DNA of 64,000 bases from contig JACVTC010000035.1 of NCBI GenBank assembly GCA_016946835.1, forward strand, positions 967,001 through 1,031,000. The letters are read 5' to 3'. This DNA is from Neocallimastix lanati (nom. inval.) (Eukaryota; Neocallimastigomycota; Neocallimastigomycetes; Neocallimastigales; Neocallimastigaceae). A program made the translations under genes and the position numbers. Below are positions 1 to 11,700 of the stretch, piece after piece. The notes below the pieces were generated by a model that saw only the letters and a program-made list of their open reading frames with translations, was not told the DNA's origin and did not search any database. Position 1 is the stretch's first letter. Each line of letters opens with the position of its first letter.

Positions 1-1392
1 AATTAGTTAATTGATATATAAGCTCAGGAATAATCTATATATAGTATTCCCCAATGTAACCCGACAGCTCCAAATGCTGTAAATTTGTTAACTCTCGCAA
101 ACATTCTGTGCTTCCAAATGATTCAATATTCTCAATAATCCCAGTTTTAAGATAAGTTAATTTCTTACAAAATGAGAGAGCTCCAGGTATTCTCTCTAAC
201 AATGTATTCTGAAATATTAATGTTGTTAATGTAAGAGCTACTTTATATAACAAGATATTTAATACCCCCATGTTTCCATCTATGTCGCTAATAACATCAG
301 GGTCATTCTTTTTATTTTTATACACTAATAATTCCCTTAATTTAGGAAATTCCAATGTTCTAATACACAACTTATTTAGATCTAAAACATTTAACGCCAA
401 CTCTATTACGTTCGGAAACACACCACCTACATCTAAAATGTTTGTCTTACCAGAATTGATTTTCTGCAAAACAAAACGTTGTTGTTGAATGTCTTGAATA
501 TTACTTAAGCTATTTGAGGCTTGTTCTATACTTCTTCTTGTGGTATATATCGAGTTGTAATTTATTCTCCCTTCCTCAATAACTGATATTAATGTATTTA
601 TAGGGATATATATATTTTCAAATTCTTACAATACTTGATCTTTCCTGGTATTTCTGTTATTGGATTTCCTAATAGGTTTAATTCTATTAATTTTCTTAGA
701 TTTATTATATTAGGTGAAATCTGAGTTATCCTATTGTTTGAAAGATTTAGATATTCTAAGTTGGTTAGATCCCAAACAAAGTCAGGAACACGCGACATAT
801 TAATGCAAGACATATCCAAAGATTTCAACTTTGGCAATTCCAGCAACCAAAAGAAATCCTCTAGGAATCAAATGTAATCCTCTACTTGCGACCATTCGAT
901 ATAACCTGGATCCAAGAAATTATCTTGCGGCAAAAATCCTGTTTTTAGATGTGTTAAATTCTTGCAAAATATCAGTGATCTAGGAAGATAACGAAACTTA
1001 GTATTATAAAATTCCAGTTTTTCTAATGTTGAAGATACTTTAAATATTAACACATCTAGAATTGTTTCAGTTCGTAACGAACTCACTTCGCTATAAGCTG
1101 TACCATTAGATCTAGTCACAAACAAAGCCCTCAGGTTCGGAAATTCCAGACTGTAAATGGGAATTTTTGTTAAATCAGAATCATCTATTATTAAACATGA
1201 TATATTTGGAAATACCCCTCCCTCAAATATCTTAAGTATAAATTCTTCGTCCATCGCTTGTCTCTACGACATATTATCAATTGAATTCCTAAGTCTAACA
1301 TTTCTGCTATTCTCATTCTGGTTATTAGAGATCTGAGCGTAATTTCTTTTTCTGTTGTTCCTTGATTTTTTACTTTGATTGTTCCGTGTCAT
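1..1392 (-). pseudogene. Tandem leucine-rich-repeat (LRR) genes, decayed, open at left edge
   Basis: The minus strand encodes leucine-rich repeats of the LxxLxxLxLSxN type, for example LTNLEYLNLSNNRIT near 720-760. The reading frame can start at ATG 1392-1390 (MTRNNQSKKSRN), giving a basic, Asn-rich N-terminus before the repeats. Two related blocks follow one another: 1254-868 (GGVFPNIS, SLEFPNLRALFV, FCKNLTHLKTG) and 469-38 (GGVFPNVI, TLEFPKLRELLV, FCKKLTYLKTG). This indicates a tandem duplication of a gene or module. The frame is interrupted by TAG at 1264-1266 and TGA at 868-870. It ends at a TAA at 598-600, after which coding continues in another frame, and meets TAG at 35-37. LRR-like sequence continues past that last stop to the window edge. 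Such proteins are usually binding scaffolds; no specific role can be assigned. A pseudogene is the simplest reading. Introns spanning the stops look less likely because the sequence around them stays LRR-like. Confidence 0.75.
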
Positions 1393-1859
1393 TACAAATT
1401 TCTTTATGATTTAATTTATTTAATATAAATAATTGATTTTAATATATATAAAATAATATTGTACTAATTAATATTTCTATTTATTAATATATTAATAATA
1501 TATTAATGTGTAAAAATAATATATAAATATAAAGTTTAGTTTTATTTTTATATATTAATATAATTAAGTCTATAAATGAATCAATAAATATCATTTTTTT
1601 TTTTTATGAAAACTTACTTATTCCACATTTATAAAAATTAATGAATTAATAAATAAATATTTAAATAGATATTAAAATACTGATATAATGATATAAAATA
1701 TTTATATAATATATTAAAATAAAAATCTTATAACTGTATATATTAAAAAAAAAAAAAGATTATGTACTTATGAACTATTATCTTCTAATAAATCAAAAAA
1801 AAAAAAAAAAAAAAAAAAAATACTATTTATTTTAATTCAAATAATAAAATAGAGTAATA
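1393..1859. other. AT-rich intergenic stretch
   Basis: No open frame or recognisable signal is seen. It holds TA-rich sequence and A-runs, including one of about 24 A at 1797-1820. It lies upstream of the decayed LRR genes and before the first copia fossil. Confidence 0.6.
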
Positions 1860-3070
1860 TGTAACCGTTTAGAGGAGCAGAATAGTGGTAATAATAATGG
1901 AAATTTTGACCTTTGGGCATCACTGTTTAGGTTATTTTAAATATTAATAATATCAAAAAAAAAAAAAAAAAAAAAAAAAAATTCGTTCATGGTCTAAGCT
2001 TAAGAATTTTTCCTTTTAACATCTCTCAAATAATAAAACTTCTGAAATATATAAAGTTATACACATGGGTACCGGTATATAGCGTTGATACCTTTATCCA
2101 TGGAAACAAATATTTCTTTACTATTCTTGATGATTATTCAAGATATGGATGGGTTTTCTTTATTTAAAATAAATCTGAAATATTTAATACCTTCATCAAA
2201 TTGTACAAAAGAATTAAAAATAATAAAAATCATTATTATTTATTTAAAGCAATAAATGTTAAAAAAATTTCAAAACAATACAATAGAAAATAAAATTAAA
2301 AATAAAAATAAAAATAAAAATAAAAATAAAAATAAAAATAAAAATAAAATAAAATAAAATAAAATAAAATAAAATAAAATAAAATAAAATAAAATAAAAT
2401 AAAATAAAATAAAATAAAATAAAATAAAATAAAATAAAATAAAATAAAATAAAATAAAATAAAATAAAATAAAATAAAATAAAATAAAATAAAATAAAAT
2501 AAAATAAAATAAAATAAAATAAAATAAAATAAAATAAAATAAAATAAAAAGTAGAATATTAAAAAAAAGAAAATTAAAATACATTAAAATAGATAACGGT
2601 ATTTTGAGTATAGTAACATTATAAGTATTTCTTATAATCCTTAAACAAAATGGAAAGGGCTGAAAGATTTCGACAGAACTTTAATATTTTCTGCTTGTGC
2701 TATGTTACAGGATGCACCACTTCATTATAAGTTTTAGGGAGGATACATGTTGATATAACTAATTATATACATGATTGACTTTCTCATAATGATAATAATA
2801 ATAACAAAACTACCCATTGAGAGTATTATATAAGAAAAAGGTCGATTATTCTAAACTTAGATATTGCTTTCTTAAAGAACTATAATGTATATCAAATTAA
2901 TATAAAAAAAAAAAACTGCATATCATAATACTAAACATGATGAAACTATTTATATGTATACAATGAAAGAATGAAATCCTATGAAATGTACAAAAAAAAG
3001 TATCCTCAAATTTAAATAAAATTATTATATGGTCTGAAGCCATCTACGTAGAATGAGGGATGAGGAATTA
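1860..3070 (+). mobile_element. Ty1/copia LTR-retrotransposon fossil, GAG-pre-integrase and integrase part
   Basis: Translated pieces on the plus strand match a Ty1/copia polyprotein in the expected order. A GAG-pre-integrase zinc-binding remnant lies near 1910. The integrase core lies near 2090-2200, with the typical LDDYSRYGWVFF stretch. The later integrase part lies near 2590-2860, with residues resembling NRTLIFSACAMLQDAPLHYK. The element is clearly broken many times and is interrupted by poly(A) and by an AAAAT microsatellite. No terminal repeats were found. The decay suggests an old insertion. A piece from the RNase H end of a copia element lies at 6641-7150. Confidence 0.75.
2286..2550. 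repeat. AAAAAT then AAAAT microsatellite inside the copia fossil
   Basis: The tract runs first as AAAAAT hexamers (about 2298-2345) and then as AAAAT pentamers (about 2346-2547). It sits inside the integrase region of the fossil element. On the minus strand it gives an open but meaningless Phe/Ile/Leu/Tyr-rich frame. Confidence 0.9.
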
Positions 3071-3078
3071 AATACAAT

Positions 3079-3110
<32 letters not shown>

Positions 3111-4139
3111 AAAAAAGATCAGAAACTTCTTCTATAAATCCTGGATTTGGAGATAATATTATAAATTGTATTAATATTTGATTAATAAAAAGCAATAAAT
3201 ATTGTATTACCCTTGATACAGATTATTTATTTTAAATAACATATTTGAATTAATAATTTTTTCTATATCAATTTAAATATTTAAATAAAATTATTGATAT
3301 ATTATTACATATTATTATTGATTTTTTTTTTTTTTTATTTTTTTTATTTTTTTTTTTCTGAAAATACCTTGATGAAATATTTTTCTTTATTGTTTTAGTT
3401 GTATTTAGAGAATTTTTATCCCAACTTATTTTTTGATATTGTGAATCTTGATTAATACTAATTATTCATAAATATAATTTCTAAAAATGGACCATTATAT
3501 TCTATTAAATTTGTATTGATAAATATACATTTTTTTTCTAAAAAATATATATATATTTTGCTGCATTTAATAGTTTATCTCATGTTCATAGTATTTTTTT
3601 TTCTTATTATTTAAAAGAAATTCCATTTAAAAATAAAATAGAAAAATCTATATAAATTTAAAAAATTTTAATTAAAAAATTATAGTTAATATTTTTATTA
3701 AAGTCCAACTAGTTTATAATCATTTTATATAATTGAAGTACAATTTTGATTTATATATTTTAAAATTTTTACATTTTTACACATTTTTATATGTTCTTTT
3801 GAATAAAATTTTCTCTAAATCTAAGAGACTTAATTCATATCTGAATAAGGATTATCATACAAACCAAAGACATATTTAAATTTTTTTTTATTAAAGTAAT
3901 GAATCACATTAAGAAATAATTATTAAGCAGTAATGAAGAATTTAATGGTATTTAAAAGATTTATTTGTATGTGAAAAAAAGATAAATAAATATAATAATA
4001 TAATTTATTTGCTTGGTGTATATGTTGATGCTATCTTAAAAAACCTGAATTAATAAGAAAATATCAAAGGTCAAGAACTCATTCCATGGTAAATATAGAT
4101 TAAATGATTTATGACTTTAGCGATTTAAAAAAAAAAAAA
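3071..4139. other. AT-rich stretch between copia and LINE remains
   Basis: It contains a CA-run and a poly(A) tract at 3080-3117, poly(T) stretches near 3320-3357 and otherwise unassigned AT-rich DNA. It may include unrecognisable remains of the flanking elements. I see no gene. Confidence 0.5.
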
Positions 4140-6490
4140 AAAAACTCTTAAATGACATAATTATGAAAATTCTATTCTAATAATTTAAGACCTACTACAA
4201 ATTATTATGCCATATGGAATAGAAATATTTTCATTTCTTTAAGAATTATATGTTAGAGACGAAAATTTGAAAATAAAGATACTTACTTTGCTTTTTTTTT
4301 TTTTTGACCTTAAAAAAAAAGTGTATGACACTGTTCCCATATATAATGTTTTAATGAAAATTCATCACTTAGGTATTAGAGGCAAGTGTCATAAATTAAT
4401 TGAAAACTTATACTTATCTTCCAAGGTTTGTGTAAGGAGTTAATGAACAACTGTCGGAATCATTTAGTATTTAGAAAAGAATTCGTCAAGGTCGTCTCCT
4501 CTCACCAATTTAATTTAATTTGTTCATTAATGACAATTTTTTTTTTAAATAAATGCAATAAATATGGAATCTCTGTTGGTGATAAATATTGCATTATTGT
4601 GAAGGTTTCTTTGCAGATGACATTGTGTTCTGTACTCCTTCAAGATCTCAACTTAAGAAATTGTTAAAATTTACCAGTAGATGGGCAAGAAATAATAAAA
4701 ATGCAATTTGGTATCAATAAATGTGCCAATTTAGTAGTATGAGGAGAAGTTTCAAGATTTCTTAATAATAGTAACCCTACCTTTTATCTTTCAAGTCAAG
4801 AGTTATCCAAAAACGAATTGCTATACCTACTTAATTGTACCGTTTTCAAAATGATTTAGAGTTGAAACCGATTATATAGAGAATGAATATTAAAGTTAGA
4901 AAAGAACTTTATTCTATTAAAGGATTTCTCAAGAACCCTTATATTCCTATCCTTTATAAATGAATGTTATTTTCAGTTATAGTAATTAGACAAGTTTCGT
5001 ATTATGAACCTCTACTTGGAATCGAACAAAAGAAAGAACGAGAAGTCCACAGACACTTGTTTATTCAGGATTATAGGATTTTCTAATGGGAAATAGCTTT
5101 ACATCCCTTTAATGTGTTTCTAAAGAACTTAACATTTTTTCTCTTTTAGCAAAATGTGCGATTGCTCAGGTAAAGTGTTTTTTTTTTTTTTATAAAAAAA
5201 AAAGGAAAAACTCGTATCGTATTATCTCAGTTTTACTTAGAGAGATATATCACGTTATAGACGTCATACATGGGATAAAAGAATGTAAAAAATTTTAGCA
5301 GACAAATCAGATAAATTTCCATTAAAAAAAAAGTAAAATGGAAACTTTTACTGAGGATAGAGATATGGCAGGAAAATCATTCAAGGCTAAGATTTATAAT
5401 AAAAATAAATTTAAGAAAACCAGAGTCTTTCTAAAGCTCAACTTTAAATATTATGAACATATTATTGGATTCCGATGGGTACTTCGTGAAAGATGTGGAT
5501 ATAAATTCGATGCTCTTGTTGCCAAAATTTTGCCAATATGATTAAAGATGACTGCCTAGAACGATGTCCTTGTTGTTATAGAAAAAAATAGTAATCCTCA
5601 ATTGGAACAATAGTTTTCTAAATGCTACTTTTTTTTCGTGAATTTTGAATGAAATATTTTATGGATCTTGAAATTCTTTATGAAAAAATGTTTGTAATTA
5701 GCAAATATTGTCCAATATTAAATAGTAGTGTAAACACTTTTGTCAATGATATGAGTAATTTAGAATCAAGTACTGATTCTGATAGTAGTAACGAAAAGTA
5801 TAATATTTATAATAACAACATTACAAATAATATTGTTTCTAATAGTAGAATTAGGGCATAGTGAAAAAAAAGGAATATTAATATCAGTGATAGTGAAAAT
5901 GATAGTATCGTTGCTAATAATGTAGTGAATAGGTCAATTGGCGAAAATCTAGTCAATTTTAAGTAATTTTCTAAATAATGAATGTGTAAATATATATGAC
6001 GCGTGGTACCGATTATATAACTTCCTTCTTGGTGGAAGAGATGCAGACAATTATTGATTTAAGTTATAAAAAAGAATGGGATGTTTTTGTTTACATTTCT
6101 AGTGATTATTCTAAAACGCCATTCTTGGTGTGATCTAAGGCTCTCTTTTATAGAAATTTTGTTTAAGACAAGTACTCGACAAGGGTTGCTATTCTGAAAG
6201 CATAAACGAAAAAACGAAGCAGTAACGTCAACACTGAAAATGCAAAAAGACAGGCTAGCAGGATCAATGCCTTTGAAAGGAGAAGATCGTAATTTCTTTC
6301 AGAGAGTCAATTCAAACCCTAATCTAGAATAAGAATTCCTTTTAGTACAGAAATCTTATAATCTGGAGGTGAAGTTCGTTTCCTATGAACTTTTTTTATG
6401 AATATATTTTATACATTTTATTTTTGAATATTACTTTTATTTCACATTATTATTTAAAATATTATTATGTTCTAATTGGACAAATAATAT

Positions 6491-6538
<48 letters not shown>

Positions 6539-6605
6539 AAAAAAATATTCATGTAATTAATAAATGAATAAATAAATTAAGTTTAAAGTTCGCAATAATT
6601 GCAAC

Positions 6606-6640
<35 letters not shown>
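4140..6640 (+). mobile_element. Degenerate non-LTR retrotransposon (LINE), reverse transcriptase to 3' end
   Basis: Plus-strand fragments give non-LTR reverse transcriptase motifs in order: a DLKKxYDTVP block near 4305, a GIRGK block near 4375, an IRQGRPLSP-like block near 4480, and an FADDI-like active-site region near 4610. The C-terminal part (FRWVLRERCGYKFDA near 5478, then a CPCC zinc-knuckle remnant near 5565) matches the better-preserved copy at 30710-32505 (IIRLRCGYKYNTA). The 3' end carries the family tail with an AGTTCGC stretch near 6587 and ends in poly(A) at 6610-6639. Frames change repeatedly and stops are frequent, so this copy is dead. No endonuclease part was found here. Its poly(A) end directly abuts copia RNase H sequence, as expected for insertion into that element. 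Confidence 0.75.
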
Positions 6641-6641
<1 letters not shown>

Positions 6642-7150
6642 CGACTCCATCATTTACAAACAAGCTATCTGTAGTCTATTAAAACTTGTAATAAATTCAA
6701 AATTCAAGGTCCAGATATATTATTATTATTTTTTTTTTTATTAGTACGGTTGTTTGTAAAAATGAAAATCCCAAGCTATAAAAATTTGACGCAACGTGTT
6801 AAAAATATTTTGGTATATTAAAAGGTAATTCTGACCACTGTATCTTAATTTACATAAAAAAAAAAAATAATGATAAATTTAAATATATATATATATATAC
6901 ATGTAATGTAATGCTATATAAATATATATAAATATGTATGTATGTACATATTTTGCTGGTAATGTAAAATATTAGAAAATCAACCTCCGGATATGTTGTC
7001 TTTATAGGAAGCGGATCATATTAGTTTGTTTTTGAAATCATAATATTATATATTTTTTTTCTACCTCCGAAAGTGAATATACTATAGCTAAGTGGAATGG
7101 ACTGAAGATTGCTTATGGTTTAAAAATTTTTATTTAAAGAAATAAATAAT
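6641..7150 (+). mobile_element. Ty1/copia LTR-retrotransposon fossil, RNase H end
   Basis: Plus-strand pieces resemble the end of a copia polyprotein: an YKQAICSLL-like stretch near 6658, a KNILVYLKG-like stretch near 6800, KSTSGYVVFIGSGS near 6980 and STSESEYTIAKWNGLK near 7060. These correspond to the post-RT and RNase H segments (family motifs RILRYLKGT, RKSTSGYVF, STEAEYVALSEA). The element is broken in several places and old. It may be the other half of the fossil at 1860-3070, separated by the LINE at 4140-6640. That is an inference from order and strand; a target-site repeat was not identified. Confidence 0.65.
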
Positions 7151-7430
7151 AATTTAGACACGCATAATGAGTACCCGTCTCCCATGATAAATAAAACTGC
7201 TAAGTATGATATACTTGCATACTAGTATAGCATCACCCCTCCATACGTCGTTACACGCCTGCCTAGGGCTGTATTCCCTAACATTCCTACATCCCACATA
7301 TATCTCCATTGACCACGAGGATCAGAATAGGAACCATTCAACCCTCCATTGGGTGTAATCATTGGTATGAGGACATAATATCATCAGTGCCTATGAATAA
7401 GATGTATCTCAGGGGTTGTTTTATCTAAAG
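7151..7430. other. Unassigned island of higher GC
   Basis: About 200 bases at 7170-7400 are much richer in C and G than the surroundings, for example ACACGCCTGCCTAGGG near 7254. No long open frame or RNA motif is seen. Because it follows the copia RNase H piece, it could be a remnant of that element's 3' non-coding end, but no second copy is present to test this. Confidence 0.35.
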
Positions 7431-7982
7431 ATTTAAATTTAAGTTATTAAAGATATAGTGACTAAATATTGATAATTAGGCATCTATTTTTAATGGTAAG
7501 TACGAAACGATAAAATCCAATATCAAGACATATAGATCTGAGGTATTATAAGATAAAGACAATTAGTTAAGAAATAAATCAATAAAACTTGAATATATCA
7601 AATTTAAAAAAAAAAATTTAGCTGATAGTATTTGAAATGGTTCCTTAATAATAAAATTTAGAAATACTTTATTACAAAAGTTTAAAATATTAAATTGTAG
7701 GAAGGAATGCTAGAAATAAAGTTTAATATTTTTAAATAATATAATATAAATAAATAATTTAAATATTAGTTTAATATTAATTTTAAATATATAAATAATA
7801 TTATAAGATAGTATAACATATAATGTGGCGTATAACAAAAAAGATGTTTAAATAATGTAATGCTATATTTTATCATTTATTATAGTATATGTATTTTAAT
7901 TAAAAAATAATTTTTTTTATATAATAATATTGTTATTAAATTAAATATAGGAATTATTAAAGAATAAAATTGAAATTGATCA

Positions 7983-8044
7983 ATTTTATTACAAATTAAA
8001 AAATAGTTAAAATAACTTAACTTTATTTTAATTTGTAATAAAAT
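7983..8044. repeat. 19-bp perfect inverted repeat
   Basis: The arms 7983-8001 and 8026-8044 (ATTTTATTACAAATTAAAA and its reverse complement) are perfect, with a 24-base loop. It could form a hairpin or be the remains of a small terminal-inverted-repeat element; nothing else supports a mobile element. Confidence 0.7.
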
Positions 8045-8566
8045 TATGAGTTAAAAGGTCTTTTAAAGTTCAGCCAAGTATAAAGTATTATATTAATTTT
8101 AGTCTTTATTTGTATTAACTAATATTTTATTATTATTAGAATGCAATTATTATTTAAAAAAAGGGAAATTGTATGTAAAAAAAAAATTAATTTTATTTAT
8201 GCTTTTTAGCCTATTCCTAAGAAAATACTTAATTTTATTATAAATTAAAATATTTAAATATAAAATTTAATTATATATAAATATAGATAAATTAGATATT
8301 ATTAATTAAAATTTCTTTAAAAATACATTAATTATATATTTTTTTATATTTTTATTAAAATATTATATATTTTATGAAATAATTTTTATAATTATTTCAT
8401 AATAATTAATATCAATTTTTTCAAAAAAAAAAAGAAAAAAAAAAAAAAGGAAAAAAAATTTTTTTTTACTAAACGATATTGCTATATATATATAAATGGT
8501 TGTGGAAAAATATAATATATATATTATATATATATTTTTTTTTTTAAAAAAATATTTTTTCTTGGT

Positions 8567-8611
<45 letters not shown>

Positions 8612-8628
8612 GAATTAAAGATTTTTAT

Positions 8629-8679
<51 letters not shown>

Positions 8680-10040
8680 AATAAAATATATATATAAATA
8701 TACAAATATACATTTAAAGGTAAAACCGAATAGTAATAAATAAATATTTCAACTTTGATGTTTGATAAATTAGTTGAAGTTTTATTCACCTTACTTTACC
8801 TATATTGTATATATTGTATATTTTTTTAATTAACATATATTTAAATTAATTATATAATTAAAGAATTTAAAATTAAAGTTATTATTATTATTTTTACTAA
8901 AAGTTATAGAATTATTAAAAGAAAAGTAATAAGAATAAAAAAAAATATATATATATGTATATATAATGACAATTAATTAATTTTTATTATATAAATGGCT
9001 AAACTATAAATAAAGATTAACTTTTTAAAAGTATTTATGAATATTATAATTAAATAATTATATCCAATTTCAAAAATAATTTATAAAAACTTTAAAAATT
9101 TTTTATTCATTATTCAATTTTAATTGATAATAATAAATTTTATTTTTAATTTAAATTTTAAATCTAATTATATAGTTTATCCATTTATTAATTATGAAAA
9201 AATGATGAATTTTATATATTTTATATACTATTATTATTCAAAAGATATGGTTAAATTAATTTATATGATTATAATTAAATGAAACGTTAATTATTATTAT
9301 ATAATCCTTTTTAAATCATTATTTATTTGTATTAAAATTTTTAACAATTTTTAATTACTATTTTCTTATTTTTATTTTATTGAATATTATGAAGTTTAAA
9401 TTTTAGAAATAGAAAACTCTATCTAATTATAATAGTAATAATAGTGAGAATGAAAATAGTTGTGTAATAGTAATAATAATTATAATCATTATTATAGTAA
9501 AAGTATTAATAATATTAATAATAATAATGATAATAATTATTATAATAGAGACTATTTTGATAATAGCAGTGTGACTATGGTGAGAATAACAGTGATGGTT
9601 GATAATAATAGTAATTGCAATTTAGAAAATATGACTAACTTTTTTTGATGTTTGTTAATACAAATCTATAGAAAAAACAAAAATAGTTAACTATTAAGAA
9701 TACAATTAAAGAGTGTGTCTATTTTTTAACCCTAAAATTAATTTAAATTTAAAAAAAAATCATTGAATATATTAATAATAATATATATAAATATATTAAA
9801 TTTAATATATTGATATTTTCAATATTCAACATTTTTTATTTAGGGTCTAAATAGAATTTTAAAAATTTAAAAATTTGTATCATTAATATTACTAAATTAA
9901 AATTTAATACAGTTTTAATATAAATAAATTAATAGCATAAATTATATAATAAAATTTATTTAGTTTCTTTTTTTCATTTTATATTTAACTGAGATTAGGC
10001 ATTTTAATAAAATTCGTTGTATTAAACTGAAATAATCAAA

Positions 10041-10076
<36 letters not shown>

Positions 10077-10721
10077 TATAATAATAATACAAAGTTATTT
10101 ACATTTATTTTTTATTTTAAATAAATAAATAAATATTTAATATTTTTAAAAGCTAACTTTATTTTATTTCTAATGAAAATTAAAAATAAATATTTAAAAA
10201 GTTAATTATTCTATTTTTATTTTTTTTAGTGAAAATTATATATATTTAAAATAATATCAATAACTTTTTATAATTATTTCTATTATTTCAATTATGAATT
10301 TTGTTTTAATAAATTTATTAATTAATAAATAAATTAATAAGTAAATAAATAAAAACTTAAAACTTATAAAATATATTTTTTTATTATAAATAACCGTTAA
10401 TAACTATAAAAGGTTTTAAATAAAAAAGTTAATTAGGACTTTTAAAGAAAAATTAAATATTTTTAATTAAAATGTATAAATATTATATTACATAATAATA
10501 TCTATAAAATTTATAAAACCTTTCTTAATGATGATTTTTTAATTGTAATAAATATATATATATATATAATTATGACAATATAATATTGATAATCTACTTT
10601 TGTATATGTAACATATATCTTTAATAAGAAAGTGATTAAAATAAACATGGTTACTTTTGATAAATATAAAACTTCAAACTATTTATTAACTAGTAAAACT
10701 ATGATATTTTTGTATTTTTTA

Positions 10722-10769
<48 letters not shown>

Positions 10770-11637
10770 GCCATGAAAGATAAAAATCAATATTAAATTA
10801 TAATTAATAATTTGATAAGAAAAAATATTTTAAAAAAAAATATTATTTTAATAAAATTTATTTTCTATAATTTATTTGTAAAAATTTAAAATATAAAATA
10901 AAGCAAGATGAATGAAATTTAATATTTATTTAATAATTTGAATTAAAAAAGTACCTAATTTAAAAATAAAAAGTTAAAGTTTTTATATAAAATGATTAAT
11001 AAAGATGAAATAAATAATAAAATAATGATTGCTATGGTTTTATATTAAATGACTCAAAGAAAAAAATAAAATAAAAATAAAAATTAAAAAAAAAAAAAAG
11101 AAAATATCATATAGAATTTTATTATTATTAAACGAAAATAAATAACTAAATATATTTAATATTTGTTTTAATAAGATATGTATTTGATTTTTAAATAGGT
11201 AAAAATAAAAAAAAAGTTTATTTACTAATTTTATATGTAATTATGAAATTAAATAATTTTATATTCTTAACTTTTTTTTTATAAATTATTAAATTGTTTA
11301 ATTTTTATTTTAATTAAATAAGTTTTGTTAAATTTTATCCTTCTATATAATAGGATTCATTTAGAATTCATAAAATAAAATAAAATTAATAATATTAAAA
11401 GAATAAAGTAATTTAAAAAAAAAAAAAAAACATATTGAATTAACAAATTTAAAATAAGAAATAGATGTTTTTTTTTTTTATATCGTATATTAAAATTATT
11501 AAAATAATTAAAAAATATAAATAATAAAGTTGGCCATATTGATATAATTTATATATTGATTTATAATATTTATTAATATAAAATTTGCCATATATAATAA
11601 CTATATTTTATATTCACAGAACTTCATCCAAATATCA

Positions 11638-11639
11638 AA

Positions 11640-11699
<60 letters not shown>

Positions 11700-11700
11700 T
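11638..11700. repeat. ATT trinucleotide microsatellite
   Basis: About 20 uninterrupted ATT units in intergenic DNA. The Tyr-run frame across it has no other coding character. Confidence 0.9.

Noticed and set aside
2270-2584. 104-residue minus-strand open frame of Phe/Ile/Leu/Tyr
   Set aside because: It is the translation of an AAAAT microsatellite.
9460-9648. 62-residue Asn/Tyr-rich open frame
   Set aside because: It is made of AAT/TAT-type repeats with no upstream or downstream exons and no conserved motif.
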